NCBI GenBank assembly: GCA_018993265.1
Contig: JAGKSW010000181.1
Span: 1 to 54,221 of the forward strand
Origin: Nostoc sp. TH1S01
GTDB lineage: Bacteria > Cyanobacteriota > Cyanobacteriia > Cyanobacteriales > Nostocaceae
Reading direction: 5' to 3'
DNA: 54,221 nt
Part shown: positions 1-8,508 of the stretch, piece by piece
How positions within the stretch are numbered: position 1 is the stretch's first letter
Layout: every line of letters begins with the position of its first letter
Made by a program: the position numbers and the translations under genes
The notes under the pieces: generated by a model
Database searches by the model: none
What the model saw: only the letters and a program-made list of their open reading frames with translations
Told to the model about the DNA's origin: nothing

Positions 1-341
1 CAGTGTTTATGGTAATATAAGCCTTTGCGGTGAGTCAAGACATTTATTTGTTCGTTTCCTCCGTGTTCTGTTCCCTGTTCTTCCTGCGGAAGAATTTGGT
101 CACAGAACCGTCGTCAACTCACGCGCAATTCATCTCAACACTTCCGCTTCGCGGTAAGTGTGAGCCTTCTTGCTGTTTAAGGTAAAATAACTCACGGCTA
201 GATAGCAACACTCCGATTTTAACGAATTCTAAAAATATTTATTTAGTAAAGCCTAGTTTTGTACACAGAAACTATGGTAACAAAACTTATCCGTATAATT
301 TTCAGTGTTGACGAAAGCGATCGCACAGAATCCCTTTAGAA
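1..341. other. Intergenic, no gene seen
   Basis: No convincing open frame is present. The stretch holds a short TTCCCTG-type heptamer run near 67-80, a small hairpin-prone GC patch near 145-160 and a HIP1 octamer near 315. It lies downstream of the minus-strand toxin-antitoxin cluster. Confidence 0.5.
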
Positions 342-734
342 TTACGGAATGAACAAACGACTAACGCCCAAGTAGTTTTCAATATCCAGTACAATTTCAA
401 CAATACGCGCACTACACTGTTCTCGATACTCTCGCTCAATAAGTCTATCCAAACTACTAATTGTAATTACAGGTAGTGTGGTTAATGTGCCTTCTTCACG
501 AATTGTTTGTTCGAGTGAATCCTCGCCTTTAGCGTTTCTATTTGCTGTTAAAAGAAGCATCTGATTAGACTGTGCGAACCGCCAGATAAGTCGATCATTG
601 GTATCAGCAGCTAAACCCACCTCGCTCAGAGTTACAAAACGAATTGACAAAAGCTCTAGCCAACCTTCAGCAGCCAGTGTTCCTTGAAACAAAACCACAT
701 AGCCTGTCAGATTGTAATCAACCAGAAAAATCAT
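342..734 (-). CDS. PIN-like (DUF5615-type) putative toxin
   Basis: This 130-residue protein starts MIFLVDYN, an acidic-residue-bearing first strand typical of the small PIN-like/Mut7-C proteins that sit beside DUF433 genes. The ATG at 734 overlaps the TGA of the upstream DUF433 gene (TGATG), so the pair is translationally coupled; an alternative TTG three bases earlier is less likely. From family knowledge such pairs are treated as toxin-antitoxin modules with a putative RNase toxin. Nuclease activity here is inference from the N-terminal strand, the size and the partner; no full catalytic set could be confirmed by eye. Confidence 0.6.
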   Translation of the reverse strand: MIFLVDYNLTGYVVLFQGTLAAEGWLELLSIRFVTLSEVGLAADTNDRLIWRFAQSNQMLLLTANRNAKGEDSLEQTIREEGTLTTLPVITISSLDRLIEREYREQCSARIVEIVLDIENYLGVSRLFIP

Positions 735-1105
735 CAATTTAGACCAAGTTTAGCTTTCCAAGCCAGAAGTTTAGCATAAATCTCTTCCTGTCCTGGCTTT
801 GGTGGCATTTTAGCTATTTGTGCAATGCGATCGCGGTTTTTCTCTTCCCAGTATTTACGTAGCTCTTGAGTTTCTTTTAAAACTGTTTGATATTCTGCTT
901 CTACTTCAGCACGGTTGGCTCTAATATATGCAAGTGCAGCATCAAGTTGTCCTTCTGTTAAAGGAAGCCAATTTTGGATCAGTTGAGGTGTCCATCCAGC
1001 CAAAAGGTGATCCATAACATCATAAATAGTGATGCGTGTTCCAGCGATCGTCAGTCCACGTTCTGTACGGATAATAGCTGATTTCTCGTTAAATACTGGA
1101 GTCAT
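734..1105 (-). CDS. DUF433 family protein, putative antitoxin
   Basis: This 123-residue protein has the DUF433 core: the segment RGLTIAGTRITIYDVMDHLL, then GWTPQLIQNWLPLTEGQLDAALAYI, a winged-helix-like unit that usually serves as the antitoxin or DNA-binding partner of a PIN-like toxin. The C-terminal third is charged and helical (residues about 70-110). It is the first gene of a coupled pair with the PIN-like gene. The DNA encoding its last 30 or so residues recurs as an isolated fragment at 2250-2340, so a second copy of this gene once existed nearby. Assignment to the family is firm; the function is inferred. Confidence 0.75.
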   Translation of the reverse strand: MTPVFNEKSAIIRTERGLTIAGTRITIYDVMDHLLAGWTPQLIQNWLPLTEGQLDAALAYIRANRAEVEAEYQTVLKETQELRKYWEEKNRDRIAQIAKMPPKPGQEEIYAKLLAWKAKLGLN

Positions 1106-1159
1106 ACCTGTAACCTCACAGATTTTTCTATATCATTACTGAACTGACATATTTCATTG

Positions 1160-1384
1160 CTAAAGTAGTCGCCTCACTTGAGCTAAAGCTTCATTTCCTG
1201 GTATGGGTTGTACAGAATTACTTCTAATCTCATCGCGCCGCATTTTTGCTTCAGTAATCCAAGCAGCTTGAATGGTGGGATCTGTATCGAACTCCAAACT
1301 TTCCATAATCTTTTCAGCCAAAAGCGCCCTTGATGCACTAGGCAAAGATAAAATTTCTGCTGTGAGTTGCTCAATTGATTGCAT
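1160..1384 (-). CDS. Addiction-module antitoxin-like small protein
   Basis: This 74-residue protein (starts MQSIEQLTAEILSLPSASRA, then LLAEKIMESLE) matches the 'putative addiction module component' family, whose members begin with a helix rich in L-S-x-x-E/A-R-x-x-L-A and normally precede a RelE/ParE-like toxin. No toxin frame follows it directly on the same strand: the next gene downstream is the DUF433 gene 55 bases away. The RelE/ParE-like gene further upstream has its own antitoxin. It may therefore be an orphan antitoxin. Recognition rests on the N-terminal pattern and length. Confidence 0.6.
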   Translation of the reverse strand: MQSIEQLTAEILSLPSASRALLAEKIMESLEFDTDPTIQAAWITEAKMRRDEIRSNSVQPIPGNEALAQVRRLL

Positions 1385-1479
1385 AGCTTGTTACACAAAG
1401 CTGAATTGTGCTTACACCGTACCCATAATTTAACATAGCGGCACATCAACCTTGTATTATGACTCTATATTTGGATGAG

Positions 1480-1565
1480 AGCGATACCTTCGGTGGGCTG
1501 AGTCGCAAAGCGACACGCTGCGCGAACGCCAACGCACAGAATCACCACAAGCGATCGCTTCATAA
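1480..1565. repeat. Short dispersed GC-rich repeat with palindromes
   Basis: Between the orphan antitoxin and the RelE-like gene lies a GC-rich block containing small palindromes such as GTCGCAAAGCGAC and a HIP1 octamer at its end. The style (cttcggtggg, cacgctgcgcgaacgc) is that of dispersed intergenic repeats common in Nostocales genomes and resembles parts of the MITE at 45.5 kb. No coding capacity. Confidence 0.45.
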
Positions 1566-1598
1566 ACAAATTACAAACTTATCCGGTGTAGCAATTTA

Positions 1599-1940
1599 TT
1601 AGTTAGATTCTTCTGGATTTTCACCAAGTATTTGCTGTGCAGCGTGTCGGATATGTAAAATAAGCACTGTAGAGACTTCTTGCCCTTCCAAAATAGTAAA
1701 AAGAATTCGGTATAAATTACGTCCTCTACCATAAAGTAGTTGTCGAATCTCTTGACTAAAATACTCGTTCTCTCGTGCTAAAGAACAACGCCTTGGCATT
1801 TGAGACAAAGAATCAATCGCTTGAAGCAGTCCTGCATACCATTGGCTTGCCTGTGAAGAAGATGTAAATTGAGAAAGTCTTAGAAAGGCACTGTCTGCTT
1901 CAGACTCAGCCACACTGGAAATTTCGATGCGATATTTCAT
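1599..1940 (-). CDS. RelE/ParE-type toxin-like protein
   Basis: This 113-residue protein has the RelE/ParE layout: an N-terminal strand (MKYRIEISSVAESEADSAF), a two-helix hairpin with QWYAGLLQAIDSLSQMPRRC, and C-terminal strands with RNLYRILFTILEG and VLILHIRHAAQQIL, the last being the usual 'v.il.i.h.r' ending of the family. Its start lies 4 bases inside the 3' end of the upstream antitoxin gene (ATGA overlap), so the two are coupled. The likely role is ribosome-dependent mRNA cleavage or gyrase poisoning; which of the two cannot be decided from sequence. Confidence 0.7.
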   Translation of the reverse strand: MKYRIEISSVAESEADSAFLRLSQFTSSSQASQWYAGLLQAIDSLSQMPRRCSLARENEYFSQEIRQLLYGRGRNLYRILFTILEGQEVSTVLILHIRHAAQQILGENPEESN

Positions 1941-2200
1941 GAATCTGATGGCAAATTATACTTGCGGCGCTGTTCTTCAGCAAACTCATGAAAAGACCGA
2001 AAACGGCCTGAATCAAAATCATCTAATCCTTGTTGAATACCCTTGACAGCCTCTTTTAACTCCTGCACTTCCCACTCTAGGACACTGGCTAGTAACTCAG
2101 ATGCAACAATACTAATATCTTGACCTTGGCGAGCAGCTTTATCACGTAATAACGCTTCTAATTCTGGGCTAAGGGTAACAACAATTGACATTAAGCTCAT
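1937..2200 (-). CDS. Antitoxin partner of RelE/ParE-like toxin
   Basis: This protein of about 84-87 residues has an N-terminal ribbon-helix-helix-like stretch (SIVVTLSPELEALLRDKAARQG) and an acidic helical C-terminus (FDSGRFRSFHEFAEEQRRKYNLP) fit for wrapping a toxin. Two Met codons lie near the start; MSIVVTLSP (residue 4) is a plausible alternative. It is the first gene of a coupled pair with the RelE/ParE-like gene and presumably autoregulates the operon. The family is inferred from pattern and position. Confidence 0.65.
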   Translation of the reverse strand: MSLMSIVVTLSPELEALLRDKAARQGQDISIVASELLASVLEWEVQELKEAVKGIQQGLDDFDSGRFRSFHEFAEEQRRKYNLPSDS

Positions 2201-2249
2201 CCTTTAGCATTCAGCCTCTAAGCAATATTTTAGCGCGATCGCACAGTAG

Positions 2250-2342
2250 ACCCAGTTTAGCTTTCCAAGCCAGAAGTTTAGCATGAATCTCTTCCTGTCC
2301 TGGTTTTGGAGGCATTTGAGCTATTTGTGCAAGGCGATCGCT
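2250..2342 (-). pseudogene. Fragment of a second DUF433 gene (3' end)
   Basis: About 90 bases here repeat the 3' end of the DUF433 gene at 741-832 with roughly ten mismatches. In the matching minus-strand frame it encodes the same peptide pattern, AQMPPKPGQEEIHAKLLAWK against AKMPPKPGQEEIYAKLLAWK, but there is no start, no body and no stop at the expected place. It is a relic of a duplicated or recombined toxin-antitoxin module flanking the RelE-type pair. Confidence 0.8.
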
Positions 2343-2485
2343 TCCTCAAACTCATCATTACAACATCATAAGATTTAGAGTGACAAAATTCTTGGTTTGA
2401 GAGCAAGGTATGAGAAAATACAAGACTGGTAACAGTAGTTACATTTACTACCTCATACTGCAATATTTCTCAGAACAAGGACTCA

Positions 2486-3520
2486 ATGGCTAAAAATTTT
2501 CCTCACAATTCACCAATTTCATCAGATAATTCCATTTCTCACACTCGTATAGCAAAGCCAAGTTCTGAGTTCTACACTGTTTTTTCCCCAGCAGAAGTTT
2601 TAGAAATTATTCACGCATTAGAAACCCGATGGGAAATCCCCCTGAAATATTCCTATAAAGGTCAAGGCGCGAAAATTTGGCATGATTTTTATCAGAAATT
2701 TGTTAGTCCTAAATGGTATCGCAAATCAAGTGTAGAAATTGACCTGTTAAGGAACAATTTTGCATATATTTATGAAAATATCTCAAAATTTGGACAAGTC
2801 AATGTTATCGATGTGGGTGCAGGAACTTCATACCCAGCCAAAGAATTTGTTTCCCGACTCAATCACTTGAATAAAATCAATAAATATATTGCATTAGATA
2901 TTAGTGAAGGATTGTTGACTGTATCCAGAAAAAATTTTACAAGTTGGTTTCCTAAGCTGGATTATATCAACCAACAAATGGACATTGAAAATAGCTGTAT
3001 ACCTGCAAATTTTTCAGGAAACCCCAAAATCATTTTGCATTTGGGTGTGACAATGGGCAACCACCATAATAGAAATCAGGTACTGAATAACTTTAGAAAT
3101 AGTATGGATGAAAATGATTTGCTCATCTTTACTAATGAAATTGGTTCTAACTCTCAATGGGATGGCATAGCCAGAGGTGGCTGTAAGTATCACGCAGAAG
3201 CAATATATCGCACAATCAAAAATACAATTGGACTGAAATCTCAAGATTGTCAACTGATTAGAAAGTATGACTTAGCAACAGATAGTGTCGTCGCTAATAT
3301 CAAATTACAGCATAATTACACTATCGATTTCAGCTTTCAAGGAATAGATAAATCTATTGAAATACCCAAAGGTAAAGAAATTACAATTTGGAGGCATCAT
3401 AAGTATGAAATGCCTAAACTTACCCAAGAACTAGAAAGTGCAGGACTCCAACTTGTCCACTACACTACTAACAAATATTCATCACATATTATGGCCATTT
3501 GTCAGGTGGCTAATAAATAA
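2486..3520 (+). CDS. EgtD-like SAM-dependent methyltransferase
   Basis: This 344-residue protein belongs to the histidine-specific methyltransferase (EgtD/DUF2260-type) family. Residues 107-120 (VIDVGAGTSYPAKE) form the SAM-binding motif I, and LHLGVTMGNHH (about 185-195) corresponds to the 'FLGSTIGN' element of EgtD. In ergothioneine synthesis EgtD trimethylates histidine; here no egtB-like gene is adjacent, so the substrate may differ. The first 30 residues look disordered. It converges on murD with 30 bases between stops. Confidence 0.7.
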   Translation: MAKNFPHNSPISSDNSISHTRIAKPSSEFYTVFSPAEVLEIIHALETRWEIPLKYSYKGQGAKIWHDFYQKFVSPKWYRKSSVEIDLLRNNFAYIYENISKFGQVNVIDVGAGTSYPAKEFVSRLNHLNKINKYIALDISEGLLTVSRKNFTSWFPKLDYINQQMDIENSCIPANFSGNPKIILHLGVTMGNHHNRNQVLNNFRNSMDENDLLIFTNEIGSNSQWDGIARGGCKYHAEAIYRTIKNTIGLKSQDCQLIRKYDLATDSVVANIKLQHNYTIDFSFQGIDKSIEIPKGKEITIWRHHKYEMPKLTQELESAGLQLVHYTTNKYSSHIMAICQVANK

Positions 3521-3550
3521 TAGAATGGGCGCGGTGATGTATATAATTTA

Positions 3551-4921
3551 TCAACGCCCAGCCCAAGCTAAACATAACTGGCGGAAGTCATCGCCGCGCA
3601 CTTCAAAGTTGGGGTACTGGTCAAAACTTGCACAAGCGGGAGATAACAATACTACAGGTGCTTGGTGCTGTTTGGCTAATTCTGCTGACCGAGGTACAGC
3701 TTTTGCCATTGTTTCCACGATTTCGTAATTGGTGTACCCTACTTCTTGTAAGCGTTGGGCAAAGGCTGGTGCGGCTGCGCCAATTAATAATACAGATGCG
3801 GCTTTGGCTTGGATTTTGGCTAACCAACCTGTATCATCACCTGGTTTGGCTTCTCCCCCTGCAATCAAAATTGTCGGACTCTTCACTGAAGCTAACCCGA
3901 CTTCGGCTGCATCGTAGTTGGTGGCTTTGCTGTCGTTGATAAAGTCAATACCTTCCCAAGTGCAGATATGTTCTAAGCGGTGGGGAACGCCAGGGAATTG
4001 TTCAATGGCTTTGGTAATTGCGTCGGGTTGAATGTCTGCTAACCGTGCTGCGGCTACGGCCATGAGGAGATTTTGCAGGTTGTGTTCTCCGACCATGCGT
4101 AATGCAGAGGCTTGAATAATTCTGGTTGGTGTGGAAGTGGCGTTGAGTTTTTCCACAACCCAGCCATCTTCGATGTAAAAACCCTTGTCGCCAATTAAAA
4201 AATCTTTACCTTTGACACTTGTCCAATAAGCATCAGGCCAATGATTCAGACCGACTTTATTTAAATAAGCGTCATCACCGTTAAATACTTGCAATTGCGA
4301 ATCGCGTAACAGCTTGGCTTTGATGTCGTAGTAATTTTCTAAAGTTTTGTGGCGGGCGAGGTGGTCGGGTGTAAATGTTGTCCACACGCCGATGCGGGGT
4401 GCTAAGGATGAGGATGATTCGATTTGATAGCTGCTAATTTCACCGATGACCCAATCGGGAAGTTTGGGGGATAAGGCGACTTCACAAGCTGCATAGCCAA
4501 TGTTACCGCAGGCGGGAGCGTCAAAACCTGCTGCTTGGAAAATGGCTGCAATTAAGGCTGTGGTGGTCGTTTTGCCGTTTGTACCAGTGATTGCTACCCA
4601 AGGCTGCGACTTTAAATATCGCCAAGCAAGTTCCATTTCACCAATGGTTTCAATCCCTAGTTCCCGTGCTTTGACTAACACGGGAATATCCCAAGGTACA
4701 CCGGGACTAACAACAATTAATTGGGGTAAATCAGTATTGGTTAAATCTAGGGAATATCCTAGTTTAACTGTGATTTGTTCGGCAGCAAGTTGTTGTTGTT
4801 GTTGCAGGAAGGTTTCAGAGGTGTTTCGCTCGCCTAGCTCCACCTCCCAGCCTTCCCGTTTCAACAATCTCGCCGCAGCAACACCGGACTTACCTAATCC
4901 AATTACATGAGCTTTGGACAT
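3551..4921 (-). CDS. murD: UDP-N-acetylmuramoylalanine--D-glutamate ligase
   Basis: MurD adds D-glutamate to UDP-MurNAc-L-Ala in the cytoplasmic phase of peptidoglycan synthesis. The 456-residue protein starts [20 protein letters not shown], the N-terminal Rossmann fold for the UDP moiety. It carries the Mur-ligase ATP loop TGTNGKTTT at residues 112-120, and its C-terminal domain contains [11 protein letters not shown] and ILIAGG. I chose the ATG at 4921; an in-frame upstream ATG at 4951 would add ten residues not typical of the family. It lies 83 bases downstream of glyS on the same strand and may be co-transcribed with it. Confidence 0.95.
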   Translation of the reverse strand: MSKAHVIGLGKSGVAAARLLKREGWEVELGERNTSETFLQQQQQLAAEQITVKLGYSLDLTNTDLPQLIVVSPGVPWDIPVLVKARELGIETIGEMELAWRYLKSQPWVAITGTNGKTTTTALIAAIFQAAGFDAPACGNIGYAACEVALSPKLPDWVIGEISSYQIESSSSLAPRIGVWTTFTPDHLARHKTLENYYDIKAKLLRDSQLQVFNGDDAYLNKVGLNHWPDAYWTSVKGKDFLIGDKGFYIEDGWVVEKLNATSTPTRIIQASALRMVGEHNLQNLLMAVAAARLADIQPDAITKAIEQFPGVPHRLEHICTWEGIDFINDSKATNYDAAEVGLASVKSPTILIAGGEAKPGDDTGWLAKIQAKAASVLLIGAAAPAFAQRLQEVGYTNYEIVETMAKAVPRSAELAKQHQAPVVLLSPACASFDQYPNFEVRGDDFRQLCLAWAGR

Positions 4922-5004
4922 AGACTGTAGCAGAGACCCCTGGTTAAGCACTCCCTATACTAACGCTAATTGGCAACATTTACACCACTTTTTGTTGATC
5001 TATG

Positions 5005-7155
5005 CTACAAATTTTTGACGATCGCTCCAAAGTCAGCTAACACCCGCGCATGATTTCGCAACAATCCCAGCAAATTCAATCGATTGCGCTTAATATCTGG
5101 GTTGGTATCCATAACTAACACGCTTTCCGGGCCATCAAAGAAATTACTAACGGTAGGGGCGATTTTTTCTAACGCTGCAATTAACAATTGATAGTTCCGT
5201 GATTGCTGGGCGGTTTGGGTTTGGGGTACTAATTCCACAATGGCATCGTAAAATGCTTTTTCAGATGACTTTTGGAATAGTTCAGGATTGATTAAATTTG
5301 CTGGTTCTAGCTGTTTAGTGTCTAAATCGCCTTGGGCGGCGAGGCGGGTAGAACGGTTGACGGTTTCGTAGATTTTATCGAGAGTACCATCATTGCGGAT
5401 TTGTTGCAGATATAAGGCGCGATCGCGGACATCCAATAAATCTTGCAATGCTCTTTCTGTATATTCTGGGTCATTTTCGCCCAATACAGCATTTACCAAA
5501 TCGTAATCAATTTGTTTCTCTTCTTGCAGTAATGTCCGAATTCTTTGCAGGAAAAATTCTTGCAGGCTTGTGACTAATGTCCCTGGTTCTTTATTATATT
5601 CCTGGGCAAAATTAGCGGCTGTTTGCTGCAATAAATTATCTAAATTAATTCCTAAATTCGCAGCCCAAGTAATATTTACAATCGCATTCGCCGCCCGACG
5701 CAAAGCAAAGGGGTCAGAAGAGCCAGAAGGAATCATCCCCAAGCCAAAAATGCTAACTAGAGTATCTAATCTATCAGCTATTCCGACGACTTGACCTGTT
5801 AAACTTTCTGGTAAAATATCATCGGCACCCCGTGGTAAATAATGTTCAAAAATTGCCGTTGCCACTGCGGCATTTTCGTCACTGGCTAAAGCATATTTCT
5901 GCCCCATAATGCCTTGCAATTCAGGAAATTCATACACCATTTGGCTAACTAAATCTGCTTTACACAATAAAGCAGCGCGTTGAATATTTTGTTTGTCGGT
6001 ATCAGCTAAATTTAGTTGTGCAGCAATTTGTCCAGCAATATTGATGATGCGATTTACCTTAGCACGTAGCGAACCTAAATCTTCTTGGAAAGTTACCTTT
6101 TCTAATTGGGGTAAAAAGCTTTCTAAAGGTTTAGCAATATCGGCGTTATAGAAAAACTGTCCATCAGCTAATCGGGCGCGGATGACTCTTTCATTTCCTT
6201 TAGCGATGATATCAGATTTTGTCGGGTCGCCATTAGAAACGGTGATAAAATTCGGCAATAATTCCTGATGATTTTCTCCTTTAAAAACAGGAAAATATCG
6301 CTGATGGCTAACCATCACAGTAGTAATTACTTCTGTGGGTAAGTTCAAAAATTCCGAGTCAAACTTACCCACGACTGGCGAAGGCCATTCAACTAAATTA
6401 GTTACTTCTGTTAATAAATCGGGATAGATTTCTGTGGAACCATTGACCGAATTAACGGCGGCGTGAACTTCTTTTTCAATTGTCGTTGCACGTTCATTGT
6501 CATCAACGACTACATAAGCAGAACGTAGAGTTTCAACGTAATCAGTTGCTTGGTTAATAGTTATAGTTTCGGGATGTAAAACACGATGACCATGAGAAAT
6601 GCGATCGCTGGTAATTCTATCCGAAGCATTCACCAATTCTATCGGCAAAATCGCCTCATCCAACAACGCCACCAGCCAACGCACCGGACGCGAAAATCTC
6701 ACATCACCATCGCCCCAGCGCATCAACCGCTTACCTTCTAAATTGAAAATCCATTGAGGAACCAGTTCAGTCAAAATCTCCGCTACCGGACGACCAGGAG
6801 TTGTTTTGTTAACAAACACAAAATCGCCTTTATCCGTGGGGCGAACTTGTAGCGTGTCCAGTTCCACACCTTGCTTTTTGGCAAAACCTATAGCTGCTGG
6901 TGTGGGTTGACCATCTTTAAAAGCAGCTTGGGCGGGAGGGCCTTTGATTTCTTCTTCCCGGTCTGGTTGTTGCTGTGGTAGACCTTTGATAAGTACCGCC
7001 AAGCGTCGGGGAGTACCGTAAACTTCTACAGCGTCACTGTTGAGACTATTGGCTGCCAAAGTTTGGGGAATGCGTGATCGCCATTGTACGATAGCATCAC
7101 TGAGAAAATTTGCAGGTAGTTCTTCTGTACCAACTTCCAATAAAAAATCCGGCAT
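5005..7155 (-). CDS. glyS: Glycyl-tRNA synthetase beta subunit
   Basis: This is the beta chain of the bacterial alpha2beta2 glycyl-tRNA synthetase, which attaches glycine to tRNA-Gly. The 716-residue product begins [17 protein letters not shown], the family signature, and has the internal [22 protein letters not shown] block ([20 protein letters not shown]), the [12 protein letters not shown] motif and the HD-type DPFALRRAA segment. Length is normal. The alpha subunit gene glyQ is not in this window, as expected since the two are commonly unlinked in cyanobacteria. It is divergent from the small-gene pair at 7256. Confidence 0.96.
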   Translation of the reverse strand: MPDFLLEVGTEELPANFLSDAIVQWRSRIPQTLAANSLNSDAVEVYGTPRRLAVLIKGLPQQQPDREEEIKGPPAQAAFKDGQPTPAAIGFAKKQGVELDTLQVRPTDKGDFVFVNKTTPGRPVAEILTELVPQWIFNLEGKRLMRWGDGDVRFSRPVRWLVALLDEAILPIELVNASDRITSDRISHGHRVLHPETITINQATDYVETLRSAYVVVDDNERATTIEKEVHAAVNSVNGSTEIYPDLLTEVTNLVEWPSPVVGKFDSEFLNLPTEVITTVMVSHQRYFPVFKGENHQELLPNFITVSNGDPTKSDIIAKGNERVIRARLADGQFFYNADIAKPLESFLPQLEKVTFQEDLGSLRAKVNRIINIAGQIAAQLNLADTDKQNIQRAALLCKADLVSQMVYEFPELQGIMGQKYALASDENAAVATAIFEHYLPRGADDILPESLTGQVVGIADRLDTLVSIFGLGMIPSGSSDPFALRRAANAIVNITWAANLGINLDNLLQQTAANFAQEYNKEPGTLVTSLQEFFLQRIRTLLQEEKQIDYDLVNAVLGENDPEYTERALQDLLDVRDRALYLQQIRNDGTLDKIYETVNRSTRLAAQGDLDTKQLEPANLINPELFQKSSEKAFYDAIVELVPQTQTAQQSRNYQLLIAALEKIAPTVSNFFDGPESVLVMDTNPDIKRNRLNLLGLLRNHARVLADFGAIVKNL

Positions 7156-7255
7156 AGGACAAGGTTCACATCAGTCAATTCCACCAGTTTACCTTGCCAT
7201 CATGTTGAAGTATGCCATACTTTAGCATCTATACACTCTAAAGTGAGAATGTCTC

Positions 7256-7429
7256 ATGCCAACTGCTGAACAAGGCATCAGGTGTGTCATACTATGTCAA
7301 TCTTTGACTAATACATTCACTCCTATTTATATTGTCCGCCTCGATGAGCAAACAGGTAACGTCTTTATTTTGGCAGGCGATAATATAGAGATAGAAATAT
7401 ATCGCAATGGTCTTTGGAGGTTCTTGTGA
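7256..7429 (+). CDS. DUF6888-like small cyanobacterial protein
   Basis: This 57-residue frame starts at ATG 7256 (MPTAEQGIRCVILCQSLTNT) and ends NGLWRFL. Its pattern (Cys near residue 14, IYIVRLDEQTGNVFILAGD, then IEIEIYRNG) fits a short family recurrent in filamentous cyanobacteria, which I recall as DUF6888. Its TGA overlaps the ATG of the next gene (TGATG), strong support that it is real and coupled. Function unknown; two-gene coupling of tiny proteins is reminiscent of toxin-antitoxin organisation but nothing in the sequence proves this. Confidence 0.7.
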   Translation: MPTAEQGIRCVILCQSLTNTFTPIYIVRLDEQTGNVFILAGDNIEIEIYRNGLWRFL

Positions 7430-7647
7430 TGAAACCTGACTTTAGTAGTATGACCAAAACTGAGTTAAGAGCTTTCGTCATTGCTCACCCCGACAATAAA
7501 ACAGCATTTCGTACCTTTGTTGACCGCTTTACGTCTGAAGCATCACCACAGACTTTTGATATTCCAAAATCAAATTCTGAAATTGAAGAAGTTGAATTTT
7601 TAATTAGACAAAAGTTAGCAGAAATAAATATGAAACGAGATTTTTAG
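7429..7647 (+). CDS. DUF6887-like small cyanobacterial protein
   Basis: This 72-residue protein starts at the ATG at 7429, inside the stop of the preceding gene and downstream of a good GGAGG box at 7416-7420. A TTG at 7414 would overlap that Shine-Dalgarno and is less likely. Sequence: MKPDFSSMTKTELRAFVIAH, then a helical acidic C-terminus. The 'MTKxELRAYVLxH' opening is typical of a short family that travels with DUF6888 genes (DUF6887 as I recall it). Function unknown. Confidence 0.7.
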   Translation: MKPDFSSMTKTELRAFVIAHPDNKTAFRTFVDRFTSEASPQTFDIPKSNSEIEEVEFLIRQKLAEINMKRDF

Positions 7648-7660
7648 GTAGTTGCACAGC

Positions 7661-8077
7661 TTAAGCTTGATTTTCTACTTCCTCAGTTTCTTTAAAAATA
7701 TCTTCATCGTCTTCAATTTCATCAGATTCTTCTTCGTCCTCTTCAGAAGAGTCAAGCAAATCTCGAACTTCAGCAAAAGATTCATCTGATTCAGAAGATT
7801 CTTTTATCTGCTCATCAATTAATTGAATTTCATCAGCAAATCTAATATTTTCAACTGCATCACTTTGATCAAGAGTTGTTACGAAATACCTTACTTCCCC
7901 AAACTGACCACTGATTGCCTTATATTCAATAGTTTCTGGAGACTGATTATCTAATTCCATTTTTAACTGGTATAAAGCATAAATACCTGCTGCTTCAGGA
8001 AGATAATCTGCTGCGGATATAGTAGCTGTGACTACTTTAAAGTTGTTGAAAAAATTATCGTGAACTGTTTCTTCCAT
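7661..8077 (-). CDS. Acidic hypothetical protein
   Basis: This 138-residue protein has a folded-looking N-terminal two-thirds (residues 1-95) and a very acidic tail (SSEEDEEESDEIEDDEDIF). I do not recognise the family. The tail resembles those of nucleic-acid-mimicking or histone-chaperone-like proteins, but that is only a compositional remark. It converges with the small pair ending at 7647 (13 bases between stops) and has a long AT-rich upstream region. Confidence 0.6.
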   Translation of the reverse strand: MEETVHDNFFNNFKVVTATISAADYLPEAAGIYALYQLKMELDNQSPETIEYKAISGQFGEVRYFVTTLDQSDAVENIRFADEIQLIDEQIKESSESDESFAEVRDLLDSSEEDEEESDEIEDDEDIFKETEEVENQA

Positions 8078-8508
8078 ACATATAAATAATGAGGAATTTA
8101 GCTCAGAAAAGTTACTTTCTGATTTTTTAAATGATTTTACTCAATAACTAATAATAAAAAAATTGATTTTATAAAAAATATCATCATTGAGACAGACTTT
8201 AATATATTATCCATTTGCATACGTTTCTAGTTATTTATTACATAAATAACCCTTTTATGGCAAGTAAAAGAGGCTATTCAGTAAAAAATATATTTAATTG
8301 TTACAAATTAATATTTTTTGTTTAAAAATTAAATGGACTCTTCTTATTAAGAATTATAAAAAGTTTAATCTATAAATGTTTTGTGACAAATTAACTAAAT
8401 TTTAGCAGTTAACAAAGATAGGTTAAAAAGTATGGTTGCTACAAGCCACCAATATAAATAGCATGATTTTTGTCTATTTACGACTTTTAAAATATGCTCT
8501 AACAGAAA
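8078..8508. other. AT-rich intergenic region
   Basis: About 430 bases with very low GC, no codon-like reading frame and no HIP1 site. It presumably holds the promoter of the acidic-protein gene (minus) and the 3' flank of the DndD-like gene. The ORF-like stretch running from 8436 into the DndD-like gene is antisense shadow. I see no defined hairpin terminator. Confidence 0.5.

Noticed and set aside
2278-2463. 61-codon minus-strand frame
   Set aside because: It reads the DUF433 fragment in the wrong frame.
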